Assembly: GCA_028865375.1 (NCBI GenBank)
Contig: JAGWKJ010000161.1
Span: forward strand, 1-5,803
Source: Hyphomicrobiales bacterium
GTDB lineage: Bacteria; Pseudomonadota; Alphaproteobacteria; Rhizobiales; Beijerinckiaceae
Length of the DNA: 5,803 nucleotides
Direction: 5' to 3'
Notes under the pieces: model-generated
What the model was told of the DNA's origin: nothing
Databases searched by the model: none
The model's input: only the letters and a program-made list of their open reading frames with translations
Part shown: positions 1 through 5,671 of the stretch, one piece after another
How the letters are laid out: each line of letters starts with the position of its first letter
How positions within the stretch are numbered: the first letter of the stretch is position 1
Translations under genes and position numbers: made by a program

Positions 1-1
1 C

Positions 2-205
2 CCGCGCGGCGTCGAGGGGGCGCTGGCTCGCCTCGAGCTCGCCGCCCGCCGCGACGGCGCGGCGATCGGCTTCGCCAACGACGTGCCCGACACGGTGGCG
101 CGCGTCGCCGATTTCGCCAAGCGGCTCGCCGCCCGCGGCGTCGCGCTGGTGCCCGCCAGCGCCATCGCCGACAAGCTCGGCGCGCCCGGCACGGCGGCGC
201 GGTGA
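2..205 (+). CDS. C-terminal fragment of divergent polysaccharide deacetylase family protein (DUF610/YibQ type)
   Basis: Only the last 67 codons are present; the gene runs in from beyond the left edge and ends at TGA 203-205. The visible residues resemble the end of the divergent polysaccharide deacetylase fold: a lysine/arginine-rich helix, a strand 'AAIGFANDVPDTVARVADFA', then 'RGVALVPASAIADKL', which matches the family's usual ending of a rGi.LVP.S.l segment. Members are thought to be periplasmic carbohydrate-active or envelope proteins; most lack proof of activity. The catalytic part lies outside the window, so activity cannot be judged. The stop codon overlaps the GTG start of rppH by four bases (GTGA, 202-205), indicating co-transcription and translational coupling. 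In alphaproteobacteria this gene often lies between a CtpA-type S41 peptidase gene and rppH, which supports the call. Identification rests on a short fragment plus gene order. Confidence 0.72.
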   Translation, partial: PRGVEGALARLELAARRDGAAIGFANDVPDTVARVADFAKRLAARGVALVPASAIADKLGAPGTAAR

Positions 206-711
206 GCCAAGCGCCCGCCGGCTACCGCCCCTGCGTGGGCGTCGCGCTGTTCGATGCGCGCGGCCTCGTCTTCCTCGGCCGGCGTCGCGACCGCCGCAAC
301 CGCGAACATTCCGCGCCCGGCCACGAATGGCAGATGCCGCAGGGCGGCGTCGATCCCGGCGAAGACCCGCGCGATGCCGCGCTGCGCGAATTGCGCGAGG
401 AAACCAACGTCGCCGACGCGACCATCGTGGCCGAACATCCCGATTGGCTGACCTACGACCTGCCGCCCGACGTCGCCAAGGCGAGCTGGGGCGGCAAGTG
501 GAAGGGCCAGGCGCAGCGTTGGTTCGCGCTCAGGCTGACCGGCGACGAGGCGCAGATCGACGTCGAACGACCCGACGGCGGCCGTCACAAGCCCGAGTTC
601 GACGCCTGGCGCTGGGAGCGGCTCGCCGCCACGCCCGCGCTCGTCGTGCCGTTCAAGCGGCCGGTCTACCAGACGGTGGCCCGCGCGTTCGCGGGGATCG
701 GGGCGGGGTAG
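202..711 (+). CDS. rppH: RNA pyrophosphohydrolase RppH (Nudix hydrolase)
   Basis: A 169-residue cytoplasmic Nudix hydrolase that removes pyrophosphate from the triphosphorylated 5' end of RNA, opening transcripts to RNase E-type decay; alphaproteobacterial members were earlier described as (di)nucleoside polyphosphate hydrolases (IalA-like). The Nudix box is at residues 48-70 (G48, E54, R62, E63, E66, E67), with the metal-binding glutamates intact; the usual G near its end is N69. RppH-specific landmarks are also present: the N-terminal GYRPCVGVALF (7-17), WQMPQGG (43-49), KGQAQRWFAL (101-110), FDAWRW (133-138) and a C-terminal VVPFKRPVY (148-156). Length is normal for the family (about 155-175). 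The start is GTG at 202, overlapping the upstream stop. No strong ribosome binding site is seen, so initiation probably depends on coupling. There is no earlier start free of the upstream gene, and a later one would cut the conserved N terminus. It converges with nrdJ. Confidence 0.93.
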   Translation: MSQAPAGYRPCVGVALFDARGLVFLGRRRDRRNREHSAPGHEWQMPQGGVDPGEDPRDAALRELREETNVADATIVAEHPDWLTYDLPPDVAKASWGGKWKGQAQRWFALRLTGDEAQIDVERPDGGRHKPEFDAWRWERLAATPALVVPFKRPVYQTVARAFAGIGAG

Positions 712-999
712 AGGCGGACACCGCCGCCGTCGGCCCGAACCACCACCGTCTTTGCACCCGAACCTCCGCCGTCATTGCGAGCGCAGCGAAGCAATCCAGA
801 CTCTCGGCAAGGCCGCGCCGCCCGATCGGAGGGCGTCTGGATCGCGTCGTCGCTGACGTTCCTCGCAAAGACGACGGAGGACGCGGATCGCATACAGGCA
901 AGCGCGGGCGCCAACCGTTCCCGGGCGGGAGACCGATCGTGCCGCACAACGAAATCCGCCGCGACGCAAAACCGTCGGCACGCGGGCCCCGCTCCCACC
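712..999. other. Intergenic region between convergent rppH and nrdJ
   Basis: This 288-bp gap between the 3' ends of rppH (+) and nrdJ (-) holds no gene I can support. A short GGCGG/CCGCC hairpin (713-717 with 721-725) follows the rppH stop but has no T-tract. Most of the middle is the repeat palindrome at 763-880. Between the palindrome and nrdJ, a 7-bp inverted repeat CGTGCCG (938-944) / CGGCACG (976-982) with a 31-base gap is the only other structure seen. No canonical intrinsic terminator with a U-tract is visible for either gene, so the hairpins here, or Rho, may end both transcripts. Confidence 0.6.
763..880. repeat. Dispersed palindromic repeat element (REP/MITE-like, GTCATTGCGAGCG type)
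   Basis: A 118-bp imperfect palindrome. The left arm (763-800) begins CCTCCGCCGTCATTGCGAGC; the right arm (835-880) contains TCTGGATCGCGTCGTCG and ends CTCGCAAAGACGACGGAGG. The outermost 11 bases pair with one mismatch, the TCGCAA.GAC block pairs with the GTC.TTGCGA block, and the TCTGGAT/ATCCAGA blocks pair exactly. The right arm carries a few extra bases, so the copy is somewhat decayed. Sequences with GTCATTGCGAGCGCAGCGAAGCAATCC arms are widely dispersed non-coding repeats in many proteobacterial genomes, usually at gene ends. It sits between two convergent genes, the typical location, and may act as a 3' structure. The family is recognised from memory of its arm sequence; copy number in this genome is unknown. 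Confidence 0.75.
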
Positions 1000-3900
1000 T
1001 CAGCTACACCCCGTCGTGCCGCCGCAAGTCTCGCATTTCAGGCAGGTGCCGTTGCGCACCATGGTGAAGTTGCCGCATTCGGGGCAGCTCTCGCCGACAT
1101 AGCCTTTCATGCGCGCTTGGGCGCGCTTGTCCGACGCGCTTTGGACGGCCGGCGCCGCGAACGACAGGTCGAGCGCGGGATGGGCGGCGGCCTCATGGGC
1201 GGCCTCATGGGCTTCCTCCGGCCGGCCTTTCAGCGCGGTCGCGCCATGCACCATGCCGCCCATCGCCGAGGCGCCGCCGTGGCCCGACGCCGGCGTGGCG
1301 GCGTCGGCCTGGCCGCCGGGCAGCAGCATCAGCCGGTCGGTCTTGGAACGCACGAGGCCCTTGGAGATCTCGGCGGAGGGCTTTGGCGCGCCCTGTGCGC
1401 CGCCCTGGCCGAAACCGCCCTGTCCCTTGTCGCGATCGACGCCGCCGCCGAGCACGGTGGCGCCGATCTCGTCGGGCGACACGTGGGCGAGGTCGTTGCG
1501 GCCGAGGTAGCTGATCGCCAGTTCGCGGAACACGTAGTCGAGGATAGAGGTCGCGTTCTTGATCGCGTCGTTGCCCTGCACGAAGCCCGCCGGCTCGAAG
1601 CGCGTGAAGGTGAAGGCGTCGACGTATTCCTCGAGCGGCACTCCGTATTGCAGGCCGAGCGAGATCGCGATCGCGAAATTGTTCATCAGCGAGCGGAAGG
1701 CGGCGCCCTCCTTGTGCATGTCGATGAAGATCTCGCCGATCCGGCCGTCGTCGTATTCGCCGGTGCGCAGGTAGACCTTGTGGCCGCCCACCACCGCCTT
1801 CTGGGTGTAGCCCTTGCGGCGGTCGGGCATCCGCTCGCGTTCGCGCAGGCGCTCGATGCGTTCCACCACGCGCTCGACGATGCGCTCGGCCACCGCGGCC
1901 GCGCGCTGGGCGGCCGGCGCGCGGACGAGCTCGGCGGCGAGATCCTCGGCCTCCTCCTCGTCCTCGACCAGCTTGGCGTTGAGCGGCTGCGACAGCTTGG
2001 AGCCGTCGCGGTAGAGCGCGTTGGCCTTCAGCGCCAGCCGCCAGGAGAGCATGTAGGCCTCCTTGCAGTCCTCCACCGTGGCGACGTTGGGCATGTTGAT
2101 GGTCTTGGAGATCGCGCCCGACACGAAGGGCTGCGAGGCCGCCATCATGCGGATGTGGCTTTCCACCGACAGGTGCCGCACGCCGTTGCGCCCGCACGGG
2201 TTGGCGCAATCGAACACCGCGTAATGCTCGCGCTTCAGGTGCGGCGCGCCCTCCAGCGTCATGGCCCCGCAGACGTGGACGTTGGCGGCCTCGACCTCGG
2301 CCTTCGAGAAGCCGAGGTGCGCCAGCAGGTCGAAGCCCGGCGCCTCGAACAGGGCGGGCGCGATGCCCAGCCCCTTATCGAGGAAGTCGGCGCCCAGCGT
2401 CCATTTGTTGAACGCGAAGCGGATGTCGAAGGCCGACGCCGCTGCCTTGCCGGCGGCGGCGACCTTGTCGGGCGTGAAGCCCTTGGCGGCCAGCCCGGCC
2501 GGGTTGATCGCCGGCGCTTGGTCGAGCGAGCCGTGGCCCACGGCATAGGCTTCGATCTCGGCGATCTCGCTCTCGCGATAGCCCAGCGCCCGCAGCGCCT
2601 CGGGCGCCGCGCGGTTGACGATCTTGAGATAGCCGCCGCCTGCCAACTTCTTGAACTTCACCAGCGCGAAGTCGGGCTCGATGCCGGTTGTGTCGCAATC
2701 CATCACGAGGCCGATCGTGCCGGTGGGCGCGACCACCGAGACCTGCGCGTTGCGATAGCCATGGACGCGGCCGAGATCGAGCGCGCGGTCCCAGGCGGCC
2801 TTGGCGGCCGGCGACAGGCCGGCCCAGGGCGCGCCGGCGGCCGCGAGCGCCGCATGGTCGAGCGGCACGGGAGCGATCGACAGGCCCTCGTAGCCGTCGG
2901 CCTCGCCGTGGGCGGCGCGGCGGTGGTTGGCGATCACGCGCAGCATGTGCGCGGCGTTCTTCGCGTGGCCGGGGAAGGCGCCGAGCTCCTGGGCCATCTC
3001 GGCCGAGGTCTCGTAGGCGACGCCCGTCATCACGGCGGAGATGGCGCCGCAGATCGCGCGGCCGGCGTCCGAATCATAGGGCACGCCCGCCGACATCAGC
3101 AGGCCGCCGACGTTGGCGAAGCCCAGGCCGAGCGTGCGGAACTCGTACGACAGCCGGGCGATCTCCCTGGAGGGAAACTGCGCCATCGCCACCGAGATCT
3201 CGAGCGTCGCCGTCCACAGCCGGCAGGCGTGTTCGAAGCCCGCCACGTCGAACGCCCTGGTCGCGGGATCGCGGAACGTCAGCAGGTTCAGCGAGGCGAG
3301 GTTGCAGGCCGTGTCGTCGAGGAACATGTATTCCGAGCACGGATTGCTGGCGCGGATCGGGCCCGACGCCGGGCAGGTATGCCAGTCGTTGATGGTGGTG
3401 TGGAATTGCAGGCCGGGATCGGCCGAGGCCCAGGCCGCCGCGCCGATGCGCTCCCAGAGGTCGCGCGCCTTCATGGTCTTGTGCGGCTTGCCGTCGAGCC
3501 GGCGACGCAGGGTCCAGTCGCCGTCCGCCTCGACCGCGCGCAGGAAGTCGTCCTCGATGCGCACAGAATTGTTGGAGTTCTGGCCGGAGACGGTGAGATA
3601 GGCCTCCGAATCCCAGTCGACGTCGTAGGTCTCGAAGTCGACCGTCGTCTCGCCCTGCCGGGCGAGCTGGATGACGCGGCGCACGTAGCTCTCGGGCACG
3701 CAATCGACGCGCGCGGCGCGGATCTCGCGCTTCAGCGCCGGATTCTTCTCCGGGTTGAAGCAATCGTCGCCCTCGCCCTGACAGTTCACGCAGGCCTTCA
3801 TCACCGCTTGCAGGCGGCGCTTGACGACCTTGGAGCCGGCCACCAGCGCGGCGACCTTGCGCTCCTCCTTCGCCTTCCAGTCGACGAAGGCTTCGACGTC

Positions 3901-4764
3901 GGGATGGTCCGCGTCGACGATCACCATCTTGGCGGCGCGGCGCGTCGTGCCGCCCGACTTGATCGCGCCCGCCGCGCGGTCGCCGATCTTGAGGAAGCTC
4001 ATAAGCCCCGACGAGCGCCCGCCGCCCGACAGCTTCTCGTTCTCGCCGCGCAAAGCGGAGAAATTGGTGCCCGTGCCCGATCCGTATTTGAACAGGCGCG
4101 CCTCGCGCACCCACAGGTCCATGATGCCGCCCTCGTTGACGAGATCGTCGGCGACCGACTGGATGAAACAGGCGTGCGGCTGCGGCCGCTCGTAGGCGGA
4201 CTTCGACTTCACGAGCTTGCCGGTCTCGAAGTCGACGTAGGAATGGCCCTGGCCCGGGCCGTCGATGCCGTAAGCCCAGTGCAGGCCGGTGTTGAACCAT
4301 TGCGGCGAGTTGGGCGCCGCGACCTGCGCCGCCAGCATGTGACGCATCTCGTCGAAATAGGCGCGCGCGTCGTCCTCGCGCTTGAAGACGCCCGAGCGCC
4401 AGCCCCAATAGGCCCACGCGCCGGCGAGCCGGTCGAACACCTGGGCGGCAGAACGCTCCGAGCCGGTGCGCTCGGCCTCGGGCAGCGCAGCGAGGGCGGC
4501 CTCGTCGGGAACCGACCGCCACAGGAAGGAGGGAACGCCCTCCTCTTCCACGCGCTTGAGCCGCGCGGGCACGCCGGCCTTGCGGAAATATTTCTGCGCC
4601 AGCACGTCGGCGGCGACTTGGCTCCAGCCGGCGGGCACGTCGATGCCGTCGAGCGCGAACACGACCGAGCCGTCGGGATTGCGAATCTCGCTCTTGGTCT
4701 GGCGGAACGCGATTCCCTCGTATGCGGATTGGCCGGCCTTGGTGTAGCGCCGCTCGATCTTCAT
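1000..4764 (-). CDS. nrdJ: Adenosylcobalamin-dependent (class II) ribonucleotide reductase NrdJ
   Basis: This 1254-residue cytoplasmic enzyme reduces ribonucleotides to deoxyribonucleotides using adenosylcobalamin to generate a thiyl radical, without needing oxygen. The catalytic barrel is complete: NPCSE at 474-478 gives the N474/C476/E478 set (C476 being the predicted thiyl cysteine). The redox pair is C199 (PHACF) and C487 (DDTACNLASLNLL). YGSGTGTNFSALR (227-239), APTGTIGLVMDCDTTGIEPDF (679-699) and ANVHVCGAMTLEGAPHLK (827-844) are further family blocks. A TSCPD domain lies at about 985-1085, then a low-complexity Gly/Ala/His linker and a cysteine-rich tail (C1227, C1230, C1241, C1244, C1247, C1253) that probably relays electrons from thioredoxin or binds zinc. 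An insert at about 310-380 has four extra cysteines. The start is ATG 4764-4762, giving MKIERRYTKAGQS as in relatives, with GAGGG at 4777-4773 eight bases upstream. An in-frame ATG at 4845 would add 27 unconserved residues. Length fits the large alphaproteobacterial form. Confidence 0.96.
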   Translation of the reverse strand: MKIERRYTKAGQSAYEGIAFRQTKSEIRNPDGSVVFALDGIDVPAGWSQVAADVLAQKYFRKAGVPARLKRVEEEGVPSFLWRSVPDEAALAALPEAERTGSERSAAQVFDRLAGAWAYWGWRSGVFKREDDARAYFDEMRHMLAAQVAAPNSPQWFNTGLHWAYGIDGPGQGHSYVDFETGKLVKSKSAYERPQPHACFIQSVADDLVNEGGIMDLWVREARLFKYGSGTGTNFSALRGENEKLSGGGRSSGLMSFLKIGDRAAGAIKSGGTTRRAAKMVIVDADHPDVEAFVDWKAKEERKVAALVAGSKVVKRRLQAVMKACVNCQGEGDDCFNPEKNPALKREIRAARVDCVPESYVRRVIQLARQGETTVDFETYDVDWDSEAYLTVSGQNSNNSVRIEDDFLRAVEADGDWTLRRRLDGKPHKTMKARDLWERIGAAAWASADPGLQFHTTINDWHTCPASGPIRASNPCSEYMFLDDTACNLASLNLLTFRDPATRAFDVAGFEHACRLWTATLEISVAMAQFPSREIARLSYEFRTLGLGFANVGGLLMSAGVPYDSDAGRAICGAISAVMTGVAYETSAEMAQELGAFPGHAKNAAHMLRVIANHRRAAHGEADGYEGLSIAPVPLDHAALAAAGAPWAGLSPAAKAAWDRALDLGRVHGYRNAQVSVVAPTGTIGLVMDCDTTGIEPDFALVKFKKLAGGGYLKIVNRAAPEALRALGYRESEIAEIEAYAVGHGSLDQAPAINPAGLAAKGFTPDKVAAAGKAAASAFDIRFAFNKWTLGADFLDKGLGIAPALFEAPGFDLLAHLGFSKAEVEAANVHVCGAMTLEGAPHLKREHYAVFDCANPCGRNGVRHLSVESHIRMMAASQPFVSGAISKTINMPNVATVEDCKEAYMLSWRLALKANALYRDGSKLSQPLNAKLVEDEEEAEDLAAELVRAPAAQRAAAVAERIVERVVERIERLRERERMPDRRKGYTQKAVVGGHKVYLRTGEYDDGRIGEIFIDMHKEGAAFRSLMNNFAIAISLGLQYGVPLEEYVDAFTFTRFEPAGFVQGNDAIKNATSILDYVFRELAISYLGRNDLAHVSPDEIGATVLGGGVDRDKGQGGFGQGGAQGAPKPSAEISKGLVRSKTDRLMLLPGGQADAATPASGHGGASAMGGMVHGATALKGRPEEAHEAAHEAAAHPALDLSFAAPAVQSASDKRAQARMKGYVGESCPECGNFTMVRNGTCLKCETCGGTTGCS
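1185..1208. repeat. Two-copy 12-bp tandem repeat inside the nrdJ linker
   Basis: The unit GGGCGGCCTCAT occurs at 1197-1208 and, with one change in the first base, at 1185-1196; a third, degenerate copy may follow at 1209. On the coding strand it encodes the repeated EEAHEAAHEAAAH stretch (residues about 1183-1195). It lies in the variable linker between the TSCPD domain and the cysteine tail, where length changes should be tolerated. Confidence 0.6.
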
Positions 4765-4772
4765 GGTCCCGT

Positions 4773-4777
4773 CCCTC
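4773..4777 (-). promoter_or_regulatory. Ribosome binding site of nrdJ
   Basis: GAGGG on the minus strand stands eight bases before ATG 4764-4762. It decides the start in favour of the MKIERR N terminus over the in-frame ATG at 4845. Confidence 0.7.
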
Positions 4778-4781
4778 GCTC

Positions 4782-4805
4782 GGCGGCCTCGACCGCCCGG
4801 CCGCC
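4782..4805 (-). promoter_or_regulatory. GC-rich hairpin in the nrdJ 5' leader
   Basis: On the minus strand, GGCGGCC (4805-4799) pairs perfectly with GGCCGCC (4788-4782) around a 10-base loop, ending only four bases before the GAGGG ribosome binding site. A second short palindrome, CGCAGG-CC-CCTGCG, lies upstream at 4845-4858. Both would be in the leader if transcription starts near the proposed promoter. A regulatory role is inference; in such GC-rich DNA 7-bp stems also occur by chance. No B12-box or other cobalamin-riboswitch core was seen in the leader. Confidence 0.35.
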
Positions 4806-4936
4806 TCGGCCGAAATTTTCCGTCGCCGACACGCGGCTTCGCCACGCAGGCCCCTGCGCGCCATTGACCCGTACTGCGTCACGAATATCGGTGCGGCCCG
4901 CGATCCTCACGCGCCCACGGCCCGCCCGACTCGATC

Positions 4937-4966
4937 AACCTAGGCCCGCTCGCGACCGCGCGTCAA
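4937..4966 (-). promoter_or_regulatory. Candidate sigma-70 type promoter for nrdJ
   Basis: On the minus strand TTGACG (4966-4961) matches the -35 consensus at five of six bases, followed after 18 bases by TAGGTT (4942-4937) as a weak -10. Transcription would begin near 4930, giving a leader of about 165 bases. The -35 element lies inside the first NrdR-like box, as expected for repression. The -10 is poor, so this is a proposal. Confidence 0.35.
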
Positions 4967-4976
4967 CATCTTGTTG
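4961..4976. promoter_or_regulatory. NrdR-box-like site 1
   Basis: The site contains CAACATCTTGTTG (4964-4976), a perfect 5-bp inverted repeat around TCT. Its core CAACATCTTG (4964-4973) matches 8 of 10 positions of the NrdR-box core C-w-A-t-A-T-a-T-w-G known from ribonucleotide reductase operons. NrdR is a zinc-finger/ATP-cone repressor that senses ATP/dATP and binds pairs of such boxes. The candidate -35 of nrdJ falls within this site. Confidence 0.45.
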
Positions 4977-4992
4977 CAGAATGATGGCGAGA

Positions 4993-5008
4993 CCCCAAGA
5001 TTTGGTAA
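4993..5008. promoter_or_regulatory. NrdR-box-like site 2 within a larger inverted repeat
   Basis: The core CAAGATTTGG (4996-5005) matches 7 of 10 positions of the NrdR-box core and is centred exactly 32 bp (about three helical turns) from site 1, the spacing known for NrdR box pairs. It is also the left half of a larger imperfect inverted repeat, CCCCAAGATTT (4993-5003) and AAATTGTGGGG (5008-5018), whose arms match at 9 of 11 positions. That larger repeat could instead be an operator of another regulator. Confidence 0.4.
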
Positions 5009-5328
5009 AATTGTGGGGATTGCGGGTAAAAAGTCGAGATGGGCGGCCGCGGTGTCCTTGTCATGGCGGTTCGGCTCGGTATCGGCGTCTCGATTCGGAT
5101 AGATCGCGCTTCACCACAGCCGCCGTTCGCCGCGACCCGCTGTCGCAGATATGCAATATTTTCGTTGCTGCGAGTGCGAAATGGGAGGTGGAACCGCCTT
5201 ATCCAATCGGTAGATTCACAAAAGTTCGTTCCAAACTCGCCATATTTTCGCCAAAACGTGAAATCTCTTACCACTTCGTTAAAATAGGGACGATTGTGAT
5301 ACTCATTTTACGCATAGCTAGCACGCGC

Positions 5329-5358
5329 TTGGACGGCTACCTCAGGTCGACCTAGGGG
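5329..5358 (+). promoter_or_regulatory. Weak candidate promoter for the DUF1127 gene
   Basis: TTGGAC (5329-5334, extended on the left as CTTGGAC) is followed after 18 bases by TAGGGG (5353-5358). The -10 is poor for sigma-70. The CTTG start of the -35 and the CCTAGG at 5351 leave room for an alternative (RpoH-like) sigma factor, which drives the equivalent locus in Rhodobacter. It would give a leader of about 60 bases. Low confidence. Confidence 0.2.
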
Positions 5359-5414
5359 ACTAGATAGCTCACGAACGACGCGGACAGGGGTTCGCGCCGA
5401 GCCGAAGCAAGAAC

Positions 5415-5421
5415 AAAGGAG
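5415..5421 (+). promoter_or_regulatory. Ribosome binding site of the DUF1127 gene
   Basis: AAAGGAG stands six bases before ATG 5428 and fixes the start. Its AGGAG is complementary to CTCCT in the loop of the first downstream hairpin (5613-5620), so the transcript could pair with its own start region. Confidence 0.75.
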
Positions 5422-5427
5422 TGTTCC

Positions 5428-5583
5428 ATGTCCCCGATCCGCAACTTCGCCACCCGCCTCGCCACTTGGCGCCGGTATCGCGAATCCGTCCGCGAGCTGT
5501 CGCAGCTCAGCGACCGCGAACTGGCCGATCTCGGCATCGCCCGTAGCGACATCGAATTCATCGCCCGCGGCGCTGCCGCCTGA
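5428..5583 (+). CDS. Small DUF1127 (YjiS-like) protein, possible CcaF1-type RNA-binding protein
   Basis: A 51-residue arginine-rich protein. Residues 17-48 form the DUF1127 domain: YRESVRELSQLSDRELADLG (17-36) followed by IARSDIEFIARG (37-48), the usual helix-turn-helix-like pair of short helices with the LSDREL.DLGI.RSDI signature. The first 16 residues (MSPIRNFATRLATWRR) form a basic amphipathic helix. There is no signal peptide or membrane segment, so it should be cytoplasmic. DUF1127 proteins are common in alphaproteobacteria. CcaF1 of Rhodobacter sphaeroides binds RNA and affects maturation of the CcsR small RNAs encoded in its own 3' UTR, and members in Agrobacterium influence phosphate and carbon metabolism. 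The start follows AAAGGAG at six bases. The two CCUCC-loop hairpins directly downstream match the ccaF1-ccsR layout. The family call is secure; the specific function is inferred from context. Confidence 0.9.
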   Translation: MSPIRNFATRLATWRRYRESVRELSQLSDRELADLGIARSDIEFIARGAAA

Positions 5584-5598
5584 CGTTCTTCCCCGAAC

Positions 5599-5671
5599 GG
5601 CCCGCCGCGCACCTCCTCCCGCGCGGCCGGTCCTGAAGCCCGCCGGATCCTCCCCCGGCGGGCTTTTTTTT
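5599..5671 (+). ncRNA. Cuckoo/CcsR-like anti-Shine-Dalgarno small RNA in the DUF1127 3' UTR
   Basis: Two hairpins stand in a row just after the DUF1127 stop. Hairpin 1 pairs GCCGCGC (5604-5610) with GCGCGGC (5621-5627), extendable past one mismatch by CC/GG and GC-type pairs to about 5599-5632. Its 10-base loop is ACCTCCTCCC, containing CCTCCTCCC exactly at 5612-5620. Hairpin 2 (5637-5664) has a perfect 10-bp stem and the loop ATCCTCCC, then eight T. Cuckoo RNAs are defined by two stem-loops each presenting a CCUCCUCCC anti-Shine-Dalgarno motif, and in Rhodobacter several lie downstream of the DUF1127 gene ccaF1 and arise by RNase E processing of its mRNA. Here there is one copy, and the second loop keeps seven of the nine bases. 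The exact 5' end cannot be read from sequence. Expression and family membership are inferred from architecture and context. Confidence 0.7.
5637..5671 (+). terminator. Rho-independent terminator of the DUF1127/small RNA transcript
   Basis: AGCCCGCCGG (5637-5646) pairs perfectly with CCGGCGGGCT (5655-5664) around the 8-base loop ATCCTCCC, followed by an unbroken run of eight T (5664-5671). It lies 54 bases after the DUF1127 stop and forms the second hairpin of the proposed small RNA. Confidence 0.93.

Larger units (their letters stand above)
4765..5427. other. Divergent intergenic region between nrdJ and the DUF1127 gene
   Basis: About 660 bp without a supportable gene. The nrdJ-proximal part (4765-4960) is GC-rich leader. 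From about 4961 to 5310 the DNA becomes clearly more AT-rich, with runs such as 5201-5320 unlike the flanking genes, typical of a promoter region. It contains the NrdR-like boxes, a candidate nrdJ promoter, a possible hairpin with arms CGCAG (5144-5148) and CTGCG (5168-5172), and the region before the DUF1127 gene. Open frames crossing it are short or are antisense extensions of nrdJ and show no recognisable protein family. Confidence 0.6.

Noticed and set aside
4765..4845. Upstream in-frame ATG at 4845 extending NrdJ by 27 residues
   Set aside because: The added arginine/glycine-rich residues are not part of known NrdJ N termini, and ATG 4764 has a well-placed GAGGG and begins with the conserved MKIERR.
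5199..5207. DnaA-box-like TTATCCAAT
   Set aside because: A single 7-of-9 match with no cluster, no AT-rich unwinding element pattern and no origin-linked genes nearby.
4928..5217. GANTC (CcrM) sites at 4928, 5092 and 5213 in the intergenic region
   Set aside because: Three sites in about 660 bp is close to chance for this composition and they do not coincide with the proposed promoter elements, so cell-cycle control is not supported.
775..5355. Very long (1526-codon) + strand open frame opposite nrdJ
   Set aside because: Its codons are the exact reverse complements of nrdJ codons. Stops there would require TTA, CTA or TCA codons in nrdJ, which high-GC genes avoid. The product is a low-complexity R/H/A/G/L/V mix with no domain, while the opposite strand encodes a complete conserved enzyme.
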